Source: Setoptus koraiensis (lineage: Eukaryota; Arthropoda). Taken from it: a stretch of 64,000 nucleotides of DNA. Numbering within the stretch: the stretch's first letter is position 1; each line of letters opens with the position of its first letter. Under the pieces are notes generated by a model that saw only the letters and a program-made list of their open reading frames with translations, ran no database searches and was not told the origin of the DNA. Of this stretch, positions 24,528 through 34,686 are shown in pieces. Position numbers and translations under genes: made by a program. The stretch covers positions 19,282,001 through 19,346,000 of the forward strand of contig CM106585.1 in assembly GCA_048013815.1 (NCBI GenBank). Reading direction: 5' to 3'.

Positions 24528-25379
24528 ATGTCGCACAAGGTGGAATACACAGCCGACGATCTTAAGAGATATCACGAGTTTGCAATAGATTTAGCCAAAC
24601 AGGCGGGCAAAATAATTAAAGAGGCCAGTGGCAATAGTAAATCAATTGAGTCTAAGCAATCGTTTGCCGATTTGGTTACAGAAACAGACAAGGGCGTAGA
24701 AGAGTTCCTATTTGCATGTTTAAAAAAAGAGTATCCGGCTCACAAGTTCATCGGCGAAGAAAATGTCGCGTTGGGCGGCCACAAGAGTGTCGAGGTCACC
24801 AATGATCCCACTTGGATTATTGATCCCGTTGATGGTACAATGAATTTCGTTCACACATTTCCCTATGTTGCCGTGTGCATTGGTATGATCATTAATCAAG
24901 AGATTGTCCTAGGAGTTGTCTATTGTCCCAAATTGGACCTAATGTATACGGCACGACTAAACAATGGCGCCTATTGTAATGGCGAAAAGCTCAAGGTGCG
25001 ACAATCTAGCTCACTGGCGGATTCGTTAATTTGTGCCGAGCTAGGTAGTGATCGCGATGAAAAGAAACGTCATGCTGTATTTGAAAATTTGCAATCAGTT
25101 GGTTGGCAATCGCACGGAATTAGATCATTAGGCTCGGCAGCCATGAACATTTGCTCGGTGGCCTCTGGTTATGCGAATGCCTACTATGAGTTTGGGCTAC
25201 ACTGTTGGGATATGTGTGCAGCAGGAATAGTTTTACTAGAGGCAGGCGGTTACATTTGCGATACCACTGGACAAAAGTTTGATTTGTTCAATAGGCGTCT
25301 CATAGCGTCTTGCAATGAACAAATAGCCCAAGAATTGTCCAAGGCTCTCGTGATACAGTTAGATCTAACAAGAGACTAA
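24528..25379 (+). CDS. inositol monophosphatase, 283 aa
   Basis: A cytosolic Mg2+-dependent phosphatase that hydrolyses inositol monophosphates to free inositol, feeding the phosphoinositide cycle and the classic target of lithium. The family metal-binding motifs are present: G-E-E at residues 76-78, DPVDGT at 99-104 (Asp99 and Asp102) and WDMCA with Asp228. Length is close to the human enzyme (277 aa). The gene has no intron. The ATG at 24528 is the first in frame and opens directly into the N-terminal helix. AATAAA lies at 25522-25527. It converges on the giant orphan with 151 bp between stop codons. Confidence 0.95.
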   Translation: MSHKVEYTADDLKRYHEFAIDLAKQAGKIIKEASGNSKSIESKQSFADLVTETDKGVEEFLFACLKKEYPAHKFIGEENVALGGHKSVEVTNDPTWIIDPVDGTMNFVHTFPYVAVCIGMIINQEIVLGVVYCPKLDLMYTARLNNGAYCNGEKLKVRQSSSLADSLICAELGSDRDEKKRHAVFENLQSVGWQSHGIRSLGSAAMNICSVASGYANAYYEFGLHCWDMCAAGIVLLEAGGYICDTTGQKFDLFNRRLIASCNEQIAQELSKALVIQLDLTRD

Positions 25380-25521
25380 AAATATGACCGTCATCGCAAC
25401 CTGTCTAACCTCCATTAGTTGTGGAAGCGATAAGCTCTAACTGTCTTACAGTGGACAGGTCCACATTGTGCATTATTATTATTACGATTAATTACAATCA
25501 ATTCAGCTATCAGCGTATATA

Positions 25522-25527
25522 AATAAA
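25522..25527 (+). terminator. poly(A) signal AATAAA for the inositol monophosphatase gene
   Basis: A canonical hexamer 143 bases after the stop codon and four bases from the stop codon of the convergent gene, so the mature transcript reaches into the neighbour's 3' end. Confidence 0.6.
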
Positions 25528-25530
25528 GTT

Positions 25531-28500
25531 TTAAACAATGGTCTCTTTGATTACGTTAGCTGTATGGGAAGTGTGGTTTGTCATAGGAGTCATTTCGGGC
25601 GCTTTTGTTTGTTGTTGTGGTCGATCAATTGCCATTTTTGTCCTGTTGATCGTTGTTTCAGCACTCTTACTGTTTGTTGTTTTATCCGATATCAATGTTG
25701 GATCGTTAGCGCCACCACCTACAAGCTGTTCTTGAGCAACTAGGTTTATTTGACTCTGATCCGCATTGTTAGGTGGTAAAGGGGGCGCTACAACAAATGT
25801 CCGTTTCTCGGTAGCCTGCTGAGAATCACCACCTTGTTGATGTTTGTGACGATCGTCATTATTGGCCCCCTGCTGTTCCGGTGGTTGATCTCTGTCACTG
25901 TCGTAATCCTCTTGCTCTGTGTGTATGTTACCTCGGCCATAGCTTATAACAAAGTCATCCGGATTCGTGGTATCTTTTACATTCTTTGGTAGGTCGCGAT
26001 GAATGTAGGCAAAACTTTTTTGAGATTTCTTTGGTTTTATGTGTGCCGGTAAATTGGCCTCAGCTGGATTGTAATCGGGATCTGAATCTGGGTTATCGTC
26101 ATCTAGCTCTCCCAGTTCGTCTTTATTGCCGTGTTTTAGCTTTCTTGATTTCCTGCTACTCGCCGCTCTTCGTCTTCCATTGTCCTGGCGTCGACCAGCC
26201 GCTCTCCTGTTGGCTGCCGGAGTGTCGTCTTCATCGGCGTCGTCGTCATCGCTGGCGTAGGCATGAGTAGAGCCGGGCCTCAACGATTTCATTTGTTTGG
26301 ACGCCTCACTTAGTTGCGGTCTCTCTTTAGTATGCTCAAATTTAAAAGATTTGCCATATCTAGGGGGCCTATAAGGAACTTCCGGTTGCTGGTTTTGTTG
26401 TGGTTGATACCTGTCATAATTAACTCCATGATTAGGCGCCCGATTGGAGTCCGATTGATGATGCGAGCCTCCGTTATACATTCTTCGGTTCATTGCAGCG
26501 TGATTGGGGTAGTTGCCATTGCCATTGCGGTCTCTTGGAGCTTCAAAACCGTTGCGCCTTCCAGCCATTTGGGCTCTGCTATCTGGTTGATTCACTTGTG
26601 GTTGTCGGGAGTTCATTCCTATATTTGTTCTCATATGATTTTGTTGATTTTCGTTCCTTCTAGCAGCCCTCAGTCTGGCTTCTTCTTCGTCGGGATCTTC
26701 TTCGTCGATATCACGATCTTCGTCGGCCACTCTCAATCTGTTGTTGTTATTATTGTACAATTGCCCTTGTCTCCTTTGAGCTTGTTGCTGTTGTTGGGCA
26801 TAGTTGGAATATTGTAATGATGGTGATTTTCTCATTGGTTGTCGTGGTTTATTTTGTTGCACAACTTGTTGCGTATCTGAATAATCTCCATCTTCGTCCG
26901 CGTCATCTGGATCAATTCTTGTGTTGAGCCTCGAAGCGGCACCTTGTTGTCTATTATTGATAGGTCTTTGATTGTTGTTGCGTCTCTTCTTTGGTTGCAC
27001 TTCGTCGGGATCATCTTCACCGCTCGTTTCCGAATGTTGAACGCGTTTCTTTGGATTCTGTTTGCCAGATTTACTTGGTTTGACCTCCATGAGAGAATCA
27101 TCCTCGTCGTCACCATTAATATCAGGATCTTGACCGTTCTTGCTTTGATAAGTCAAAGTGTGATAGGGATTATCCTCGCTAGGTGGACTATAGATCTTCT
27201 CTGCAACAATTTCGTCCTTTTTGCTGCTAGCATAAGCCATCACATCATTGTTATTATTATTAATGATATTGCTAGTCACTTGTCCAGATAATAATGGCAT
27301 AGTGGCGACATTGGTGGTAGCCGGGAGATGATGATTGGCTCGCATGGTTGACGGTTTCAAAGTCATCAAATCACTGTTGGCCATCAGTTGATTATTGTGC
27401 ATGAGGGGCCCACGATGACTTGGATGTTGGTGGTTTTGTGTAGCCGACATAGGCGGTGCTTGCAGTCTAGGTGGCTGAGGCAGTCTCTGCTGGAAAGCCA
27501 GAGGTTTGGGGCCCTTCTGAAGATGTTGTTGATGCTGCTGTTGTTGTTGTTGTTGAATTTGTTGTTGCTGCTGCAGTTGTTGCTGTTGTTGGTGGTGCTG
27601 ATGCTGCTGTTGTTGTTGTTGCTGCTGCTGCAGTTGTTGCTGCTGCTGTTGCTGTTGAATTTGTTGCTGCTGCTGCAGTTGTTGCTGATTATGGAGATTC
27701 CTTTGCTGCTGGCGATATTGTTGTGTAGTCTGGCCGGCAACCAGTCGTTGTCTCGTGCCAGGAAACGCCACATCCTCGGCGATTGGCATCCTTTCGGTGA
27801 CTTTCTCAGAATTTCGAGGCCTCTCAGAAGTGTGAGGGTTGCGAGCTTGCCTTGGACGCGTCGCCATTGAAGCCATTTGGGCAGGCGGGGGCATGATCAG
27901 GGGTCCAGATCGTCGCGCGTAGGTCAGTTCGTTATTTGGCGTCTGTTTATCCAGCATGGGAGGAGCGGACAGTTGTCTCCGATTGTTGTTTTGACTCTTG
28001 ATATTGTTGGTTGCCGCTAGATCCAGATTATTATTATTATCATCGTCTTTTTTTGCTTGTTGTTCGTGTCCACTAGACGACGCTTCTTTGTTGCCATCAG
28101 GCTGTCTAACTTGTTCGTTGATATTAGATGATTGGCTTACTGTTGTTGATTGTGGTGCTTTTGTTTTACTGCCGGATGAGGAGTCTTGATCATTGGGAAA
28201 ATGACACTCTTTTGTCATAACAACACTAGTTATCTTCCTACTGTTGATAAGATTTTTGTCGTTTGCGTCGGTGGATCGTCTTCGGCGACGAAACGATCCA
28301 TAACCGGTCGTTTGGTATTTGTTGTTTGCGCCCGCTCGGCCAAACTGTCCACTATTTGCCGACGGTACACCCAATCCGTTTGTGGGCATCTCTAGCACTT
28401 CTTTGACAACCGTCTTGCAGCCTTTCTGTTGCATCGTGTTGGGATCTATTTCAATGCTGGGCATCTCAAAGGAAGGACTGTGATAGTCTCTTTCTTGACT

Positions 28501-31500
28501 CGAGGCCCCACTCTGATTGAATGGTTCGTCGTCGGGATCAAAAGCGGCCCCCTCATTTTCATCGGCGTCCGCTTCGCCATCTGCATCAGCGTCCGACTCT
28601 TCGGGATCAACGCCCGATTCTTCGCCGTCCGGTTCGGTGGAGTCCTCATTCGATTCGGAGGCGGACGATTCTGGCTCGTCATCCAAATTGATATCGTCGT
28701 CCTTGGAGGCACTTGTACGTCTGCCTTCCGAGGCGGCCGTGTCCAGTGTGTCTGGCTGAGATTTTTTAGCTTGTGTCAACTGTGGAGAGAGGCGCAAATT
28801 ACTCACATAATTGCCATTAGCTGATTTGCTCAACAACCTAGTGCTATTTTTGTTGTTGCGATTGTTATCCATGTTTAACAAATTACTGTTACCCCTGGAA
28901 ACAATATTGGCCTCAACATGATTATTTTGATGCGGGTCCCAGTTGCCGGGCGACACTGTGTTAGTTTTTTGATTGGTCAGTTTTGCCGCAGTCGGTTGGC
29001 CAGACAAACTAACAGATTTGGGCCCTCTGTTATTAGTTGAGTTTTTGAGAGACAAACGGTCCGACGATTCTAGTCCATTCATGACAATAAATTTGTCTAT
29101 TTGATTGGAGTTATCCAATGAGCGCTTGCTCAAAGTATGCCCATTGGGTGAAACGTTGAGTCTTCGACCGTTATTACTGGCGTCAAAGCCAATATTGTCA
29201 TAGTCAGGAGTCGCAGTTGTGGCCTCTGTTGCAGGACGGACGTTTGTCATTGTGTTGATCGTCATTGGAAAATTCAGAAATTTAGGCGAATCGTCCACGT
29301 CATTATTAGTATTCTCAGGTAAATTGTTGTTGCGATTGTTGCTGATCATTGTGAACGACATTGTGTTGCGTCTTGGCGGTTGCACTGTTGGTTGGGGCGC
29401 GTTAGTGTGAAAAGTTGCCGGTCGCACTTGTGGCCTATCAACAAATATAGGCATCTCTGTTGATGTTGAGCCCAGTAAATCAGTGTCAGGTACTAGAAAA
29501 TTGTTTGTTGAAATCATTTGACCAAAGTCTCTGGCCGACATAATAGCTGGCTTGAGGCCGGCTAGTCCACTTGTGTCTATCAAGACCTGATTAACAACAG
29601 GCGATTGTCGACTTTTAGGACCGCCATTGGATACTATTTCTCGTAGTATATTCTTAACTAACGATGGCCTATCTCTATCGTGCCCATACGGTTGTGATGT
29701 CTTTGTTTGAATAATTGCAAACGTCTTTTGTTGGATCTCATCAGCAGGCAGTTGCATACTATCCACGTGTTGTTGTACCTGTTCCATTGTTGTTGATTTC
29801 GGTGGTGTGATTACTGTCATTGAAATCTGCTTGAAGTCGCCCGGCTGATTTTGGGTCATGTTGGAGGCCATCATGAGGACCATCGCATCTTCTTGTTCGT
29901 CCTCTTGATTGCTGGTGGGCGACACTGGACCCTTGTCGAGATCAGTCTTGTTGATCTGTTGTTGTTGTTGCTGCTGCTGTTGTTCCATGAAGTGCATCTT
30001 GAAGGCATCGGTTGAGGCTTGAATCATCTTCATAACCGGATGGTCTAACATTGCTTGTGTTGTCTCATTGATAGTTTCACTTGGTTTTGTTGGCATCACC
30101 TGAATTATCATACGGCCATCGCTTTGTTGTGACACAACAGTCATTTGTTGCGGTGCTACTGGCGACAAATCTTGCTTGTCCGTTTGTTGTTGTTGTTGCT
30201 GGTCTGTAGATGTTGTCTGCTTGGTGTTTTGTTCGCAATCATTAGCCGACTGAGTTGTTTGTTTCGTCGAGGACGACAAAGATGACAAAGGTATCATATC
30301 GAATGGCAGTGTGTTGTTGATTAGTTTGTTGCTCCTATTGACCGGCTTTCGAATGTCCGCACTGCGTCTAGTGAACTGAGCTATATTTGAATCAAATATG
30401 TCCCCTCCATCTGGTGTGTTCGAGTTGCGATTCTCCAATTTAGCAAGCTTCTTTTCAGAGGACAAGGTACCCTGCAATTGTATCGGGAAGTGCATTTGGT
30501 CGCCATCTTGGTTTTTCATATTCACTATCATTTGAATTGGTGGTCTTATCAGATTTGGATCGACACCGTTCTTGAGACTGGCAGTGATATTGCTCAAATT
30601 AAAAGATTGTTGCTTGTTTGTATGGTCAACTAATCGTGTTCTCTTGTCATCATCACTATCACTATTCCTGGTTCCCTCATCCCTACTGTTTTCATTCACC
30701 TCATTGTTGCTGTCATGCAACATCATCAGCATGTTCTTTTTCATTTCCTGGGTCAGCTTCAATGGTTTCATTAAAGGTGGCGGTGGTGACGAGGGGATAG
30801 GCGATATTCTTGGTTGTTGTTGTTGCTGCTGCTGTTGGTGAGGCTGATCGTGGAACCTCATGTTAACGCTTATTTGCTGCTGATCGAACGTAGATTGTTG
30901 ATTGGGATGTTGATTATCACTATGTTGTCGGGTATGATGATCGTTATGATGTTGAGTATGGCGATCATCATGAGGTTGAGTATGATGATCATCATGATGT
31001 TGAGTATGATGATCATCATGATGTTGAGTATGATGATCATCGTGGCGATGGTAATTATCGTCATGGTGGTCTTGGTGGTGCTGGTGGTGATGATGAAAAT
31101 CGTCGCTGGTTTGGTTGTGAGTTTGATTAAAGTGACAGTCTTCATCGAAGCAATCTTTCGTTTGTGAATCATGCTGATGATAGCTAGTAGTGTGATGATC
31201 AAGCTTGGGCTTATTGTCGTCCTGCTGATGAGGGTATTTTGTGGTGGATTTGGTTTGTTCGCCATTGTACGATGATATTGGTGGTCTGTCAAACTCATTA
31301 GGTCGATGATCTTGACTGTAAGCTGAGGCCACTGACGAATAAAATGCCACAGGCTTTTGGGTTTTCGTGGTTTGCTGGTGATGGTGATTACTATTGATTG
31401 GACGAGACGACTGATGCTGCTGATACTGAGCTGCTGATAATGGTGGCTCGCTGTCAACACCGCCAACCTGTTGTTGCTGTTGTTGATAGGATACAGTGGC

Positions 31501-32124
31501 GTACATTGGCACCTGATTGAGATCCTGGCCAACTTGTTGTTGCTGTTCCACAGCAAATTGATTAATACGTGGATCATCATTAGTGTCATGATGTTGACCA
31601 AAAACAGCATTCTCAACCAGAGGGGCTCCATTGTGCGTATGGGCACTCGAAATGTTATCGTGATCTGTTGTTGATGATGCTCTGCGCTCGAAGTGATCAT
31701 GCTGATCTGGCGAATGTTGCTCAGCGCGTTTTATTGACGGAATTGAACGATTTCTGACATTTGATCTGTTTCTGCCAACATATTCAAGTTTGAATTTGCT
31801 ACCATTGTCGCTGTTGTAGTTTGTTTTGTTATTTTGGCCAGTCCCTTCTAATTGGTGGTGTTTTGAAAGTAATGCAGCGCCATTATTTGATAATGTAGAC
31901 CTGAAACTGTTAGCAATTGGTGACGATATCATGACACGATGATTTGTTACGCCATTAATTATATCAACAGGCTCATTAGATAGTTCGGGTTTGGCTGCAT
32001 GACCCGAGGTGGGCACAGATGAGGATGAGTGTGCGCTCTGATATATGGCAAATGCTGGCGAGATTAACAAGATTATGCTAGCGATTGTGCTAAACACAAA
32101 ACTTTGTTTTGCATTGAAGCACAT
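25531..32124 (-). CDS. giant secreted low-complexity protein of unknown function, 2197 aa, single exon
   Basis: Not recognised. ATG at 32124 opens a signal peptide (cysteine-phenylalanine start, hydrophobic core FVFSTIASIILLISPAFA). The rest is intrinsically disordered: Q-, N-, H-, S- and D-rich. In order it has polyQ segments, a tandem DDHHTQHH array near residues 365-400, an acidic D/E block near 1140-1200, a pentabasic RRRRR near 1278 that could be a furin site, a long polyQ/H block near 1475-1535, and basic and acidic stretches to the C-terminus. Other dibasic sites (SKRSLD, TRRSAD) also look cleavable. There are few cysteines and no transmembrane segment. Less repetitive islands, such as FKFEHTKERPQL and KKSQKSFAYIHRDLPKNVKD near the C-terminus, are the best bait for homologues. 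A matrix, cuticle, silk-like or propeptide protein is speculative. Confidence 0.75.
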   Translation of the reverse strand: MCFNAKQSFVFSTIASIILLISPAFAIYQSAHSSSSVPTSGHAAKPELSNEPVDIINGVTNHRVMISSPIANSFRSTLSNNGAALLSKHHQLEGTGQNNKTNYNSDNGSKFKLEYVGRNRSNVRNRSIPSIKRAEQHSPDQHDHFERRASSTTDHDNISSAHTHNGAPLVENAVFGQHHDTNDDPRINQFAVEQQQQVGQDLNQVPMYATVSYQQQQQQVGGVDSEPPLSAAQYQQHQSSRPINSNHHHQQTTKTQKPVAFYSSVASAYSQDHRPNEFDRPPISSYNGEQTKSTTKYPHQQDDNKPKLDHHTTSYHQHDSQTKDCFDEDCHFNQTHNQTSDDFHHHHQHHQDHHDDNYHRHDDHHTQHHDDHHTQHHDDHHTQPHDDRHTQHHNDHHTRQHSDNQHPNQQSTFDQQQISVNMRFHDQPHQQQQQQQQPRISPIPSSPPPPLMKPLKLTQEMKKNMLMMLHDSNNEVNENSRDEGTRNSDSDDDKRTRLVDHTNKQQSFNLSNITASLKNGVDPNLIRPPIQMIVNMKNQDGDQMHFPIQLQGTLSSEKKLAKLENRNSNTPDGGDIFDSNIAQFTRRSADIRKPVNRSNKLINNTLPFDMIPLSSLSSSTKQTTQSANDCEQNTKQTTSTDQQQQQQTDKQDLSPVAPQQMTVVSQQSDGRMIIQVMPTKPSETINETTQAMLDHPVMKMIQASTDAFKMHFMEQQQQQQQQQINKTDLDKGPVSPTSNQEDEQEDAMVLMMASNMTQNQPGDFKQISMTVITPPKSTTMEQVQQHVDSMQLPADEIQQKTFAIIQTKTSQPYGHDRDRPSLVKNILREIVSNGGPKSRQSPVVNQVLIDTSGLAGLKPAIMSARDFGQMISTNNFLVPDTDLLGSTSTEMPIFVDRPQVRPATFHTNAPQPTVQPPRRNTMSFTMISNNRNNNLPENTNNDVDDSPKFLNFPMTINTMTNVRPATEATTATPDYDNIGFDASNNGRRLNVSPNGHTLSKRSLDNSNQIDKFIVMNGLESSDRLSLKNSTNNRGPKSVSLSGQPTAAKLTNQKTNTVSPGNWDPHQNNHVEANIVSRGNSNLLNMDNNRNNKNSTRLLSKSANGNYVSNLRLSPQLTQAKKSQPDTLDTAASEGRRTSASKDDDINLDDEPESSASESNEDSTEPDGEESGVDPEESDADADGEADADENEGAAFDPDDEPFNQSGASSQERDYHSPSFEMPSIEIDPNTMQQKGCKTVVKEVLEMPTNGLGVPSANSGQFGRAGANNKYQTTGYGSFRRRRRSTDANDKNLINSRKITSVVMTKECHFPNDQDSSSGSKTKAPQSTTVSQSSNINEQVRQPDGNKEASSSGHEQQAKKDDDNNNNLDLAATNNIKSQNNNRRQLSAPPMLDKQTPNNELTYARRSGPLIMPPPAQMASMATRPRQARNPHTSERPRNSEKVTERMPIAEDVAFPGTRQRLVAGQTTQQYRQQQRNLHNQQQLQQQQQIQQQQQQQQLQQQQQQQQQHQHHQQQQQLQQQQQIQQQQQQQHQQHLQKGPKPLAFQQRLPQPPRLQAPPMSATQNHQHPSHRGPLMHNNQLMANSDLMTLKPSTMRANHHLPATTNVATMPLLSGQVTSNIINNNNNDVMAYASSKKDEIVAEKIYSPPSEDNPYHTLTYQSKNGQDPDINGDDEDDSLMEVKPSKSGKQNPKKRVQHSETSGEDDPDEVQPKKRRNNNQRPINNRQQGAASRLNTRIDPDDADEDGDYSDTQQVVQQNKPRQPMRKSPSLQYSNYAQQQQQAQRRQGQLYNNNNNRLRVADEDRDIDEEDPDEEEARLRAARRNENQQNHMRTNIGMNSRQPQVNQPDSRAQMAGRRNGFEAPRDRNGNGNYPNHAAMNRRMYNGGSHHQSDSNRAPNHGVNYDRYQPQQNQQPEVPYRPPRYGKSFKFEHTKERPQLSEASKQMKSLRPGSTHAYASDDDDADEDDTPAANRRAAGRRQDNGRRRAASSRKSRKLKHGNKDELGELDDDNPDSDPDYNPAEANLPAHIKPKKSQKSFAYIHRDLPKNVKDTTNPDDFVISYGRGNIHTEQEDYDSDRDQPPEQQGANNDDRHKHQQGGDSQQATEKRTFVVAPPLPPNNADQSQINLVAQEQLVGGGANDPTLISDKTTNSKSAETTINRTKMAIDRPQQQTKAPEMTPMTNHTSHTANVIKETIV
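30925..31042. repeat. 24-bp in-frame tandem repeat inside the giant orphan
   Basis: About five copies of a 24-bp unit (plus strand ATGTTGAGTATGATGATCATC plus 3 bases) encode the octapeptide DDHHTQHH. The copies vary by a few bases. Confidence 0.85.
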
Positions 32125-32769
32125 AGTTGATTGAGACAAGATATTGTTGTTTCCGGTTATTGTCGTGTTTGATTGTTATATTTGAAAGACGATGATCAGT
32201 TGTCTCCATTCAACACTGGCCATTGCCGTGTGACTTACCTTATGAGATGCATCATGAGTGCTGTTTGATGTTTGCTGATGTATTTTGATGCTGGCCGATC
32301 AGATCGGAAGAACAGATAATTGAGTTTTGCAATAAATTATGTTAATATTACTATACTATGCAGTGGGCTGTTTCTTAAATTATATGAATTTTATTGATAA
32401 TAACAATATAATTGCTATTACATAATAGTTTATAGAGTAACATTGATGACAATTATCTTGATACATGATGCTGATTGTGATATGCTGCTGATATATCAGA
32501 TGAGCACTTGTTGACACTAGATAGATATGATGGTATCAAATGTATAATATCTCATACAGGTAGAAAGGAAATATTATTACTATTGATTGTCGGTGATTTA
32601 TGGTTGACTAATTCAATCAAACAGAGTAAGATTTCTGCTACCGACACACCAATTGGCTCTACCGTAAAACCGAATTAAATCACCTTATCTCACCTCACCT
32701 CACTTCACTTCACTGCACTTCACTTTATGCCGGTACGATCCGCTTCATTTTACTTCACTTCTCCTTGTT
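32125..32769. other. upstream region of the giant orphan, with a CACTT-rich tract
   Basis: Probably 5'UTR and promoter of the minus-strand gene starting at 32124. A degenerate CACTTCACTT/CACCTCA tract runs from about 32690 to 32768 and leads into the inverted repeat. Nothing else is seen. Confidence 0.4.
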
Positions 32770-33396
32770 TCTCTTCTTTCCACTTGACTTCGCTTCGCTT
32801 TGATCTGCTCTAGACATAATTTTACCTCACTGTGAGGAAGCTAACTAAGTGTTAATGGTACTCCATTAAAGTCGACCGCCTGAATCATCTCCAATCACCA
32901 AACTTGTCACTAGTGCTCTAATTCTAATCACTTTGATGTGCACAACTACTACTAGGTCAGTGAGGAAGATTATAATGGTTCAAACGGTGCAATTTGACGA
33001 CATGTTGTTGTGTCTGGATAATAATACTTCAGCAGTTCGACAATGCGAACAATGTGTGTGTGTTCTCTCATCAACACTCAACATCTATTAATTGTTTGTT
33101 CACCCTGTTCTAGACAAGATCCATCCAACTACTGAAGTATTATTATCCAGACACAACAACATGTTGTCACATTGCACCGTTTGAACCATTATAATCTTCC
33201 TCACTGACCTAGCAGTAGTTGTGCACTTCTCAAAGTGATGAGAATTAGAGCACTAGTGACAAGTTTGGTGATTGGAGATGATTCAGGCGGTCGACTTTAA
33301 TGGAGTACCATTAACACTTAGTTAGCTTCCTCACAGTGAGGTAAAATTATGTCTAGAGCAGATCAAAGCGAAGCGAAGTCAAGTGGAAAGAAGAGA
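32770..33396. repeat. long near-perfect inverted repeat (fold-back or MITE-like element), about 627 bp
   Basis: The left arm 32770-33032 is the reverse complement of 33132-33396 with about six differences, including a 2-bp indel, over about 264 bp. The loop is about 99 bp. Outer ends read TCTCTTCTTTCC, inner ends CTTCAG. No ORF and no obvious flanking duplication is seen. A transcript would form a long dsRNA hairpin, so both a non-autonomous transposon and a hairpin-RNA siRNA locus are possible. Confidence 0.9.
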
Positions 33397-33434
33397 ACCA
33401 CTCGATCATTGTTGATAATTGATCACTAAACTTT

Positions 33435-34106
33435 TCAATGATGAAACTTTAATGATGAAACTTGATATAATGCATTCGATACAATTTTTATCAATGCCTC
33501 AACGCTTTGAGCTAGTTTATCATAATTATTATCACTCTTTGTTGTTGTTAATGTTGTTTGTTTCAATTCCTTCTTGTAAATGTTGTCACTAAAAATAATA
33601 GTATTAGATAATGCATCTTTAAGATCTTCCAAGTTCTTTTTGTAAATGTTGTCACTAATAATAATAATATTAGATAATGCATCTTTAAGACCTTCCAACT
33701 TCTTTTTGTAACACAAATAACTCTTGTGCCTAGTGGATATAGTATCTAGTGCAGAGGAGACTAACTCTAGAGCTTCGTTCGAGCTTTTTTCCGCTTGTAT
33801 CTGCGAAATTAAATCTTCAATTTTGAGCTCTTCTTCTTCGCGAATCCTTAGCAATGTATCCAGATCGCTCTCAATAATTTCAGACTTGTCGCTTTTTTCC
33901 TTGAATATTGCTTGTAGTTCGTTCAAGTCATCTGTTGCCGTCAAGCCGGGATTCTTCTTTGTCAACAATGTTGACTCCTTTAGAAGATTGATGAATCGCC
34001 GACATAGTGACCCATGTCGAGGATGATAAATGAGGCCTCTCAGATGGGTCTCATTCATGTTAGTCAGGCCTAGATCTTTTTGCATCCATAAAGTTAATTC
34101 ATCCAT
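33435..34106 (-). CDS. small coiled-coil protein, 223 aa, function unknown
   Basis: A single exon from ATG 34106. The first 50 residues form a compact helical head (LWMQKDLGL, then HLRGLI and LCRRFINLLK). The rest is coiled coil rich in K, E, L and I. A 22-residue segment is duplicated in tandem (NIYKKNLEDLKDALSN type), corresponding to a 66-bp DNA duplication at about 33569-33700. The helical head followed by coiled coil faintly recalls the N-terminus of augmin subunit HAUS5, but no decisive motif is present and I do not assign it. It lies head-to-head with NELF-B, 580 bp apart, and its 3' end is 38 bp from the long inverted repeat. It is the only gene that breaks the strand alternation here. 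Confidence 0.65.
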   Translation of the reverse strand: MDELTLWMQKDLGLTNMNETHLRGLIYHPRHGSLCRRFINLLKESTLLTKKNPGLTATDDLNELQAIFKEKSDKSEIIESDLDTLLRIREEEELKIEDLISQIQAEKSSNEALELVSSALDTISTRHKSYLCYKKKLEGLKDALSNIIIISDNIYKKNLEDLKDALSNTIIFSDNIYKKELKQTTLTTTKSDNNYDKLAQSVEALIKIVSNALYQVSSLKFHH

Positions 34107-34686
34107 TTCTTTAACAATATTATTTTGGTTTATCTTGGGTTATAATTGGAGAGCAACTAGTCAAGATTTATCTATAGTAACATCATGAAATCTAATAGCA
34201 ACAGTGATAATAATAATAATATTAATAATAGCGCTTGAAGTGGGACAACATGTGGGAAAAGCGGTGTTGTCTCGGCGATCGTGGGGCTGATACTTTCCAC
34301 AACTTTAGGTGCAAAAGAGTATAGTGACCGTAGGGTATCACTCCTCCCTCATGCTCCCACCAAGCAGGAGCCTCCTCTCTCGCTACTCCTGCGGGGAGTG
34401 TGCAAGTTGCACTCCTCATTTCTCATAGCCTTCAGATGCAATTGAGGAGTGTGGGAAAACAGCGACGGGAGACGGTTCTCACGGGAGATCTCTCCCAACC
34501 TAGTTTCAAATTTCCCGGTGAGTGCTGCTTTTGGACTGTCGCGCTTCAACAAAATTTTCATTTTCAATTGTATTATTATTGTTTATGATTGTTTCTGCGA
34601 ATGCAATCAATTAAGGGCAGTCGGCCCTGCATTGTATCAAAGAGATTATTTGCGACATTATTGAAGACTTGTAACAATCTTCAAAC
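34107..34686. other. divergent intergenic region between the coiled-coil gene and NELF-B
   Basis: About 580 bp likely containing both promoters. It holds an unusual G/C-rich block at 34245-34520 with repeated GGGAG/CTCCC words and two GTGGGAAAA copies (about 34251 and 34451), possibly an old repeat related to the CTCCCGTTTCAA segments near 2143-2220. No coding frame is convincing. Confidence 0.4.

Noticed and set aside
27388-27870. Plus-strand leucine-rich and valine/alanine-rich frames
   Set aside because: They are antisense to the polyglutamine-coding region of the giant orphan.
31471-31700. Plus-strand frame with hydrophobic stretches inside the giant gene
   Set aside because: Antisense shadow of Q/H/N codons.
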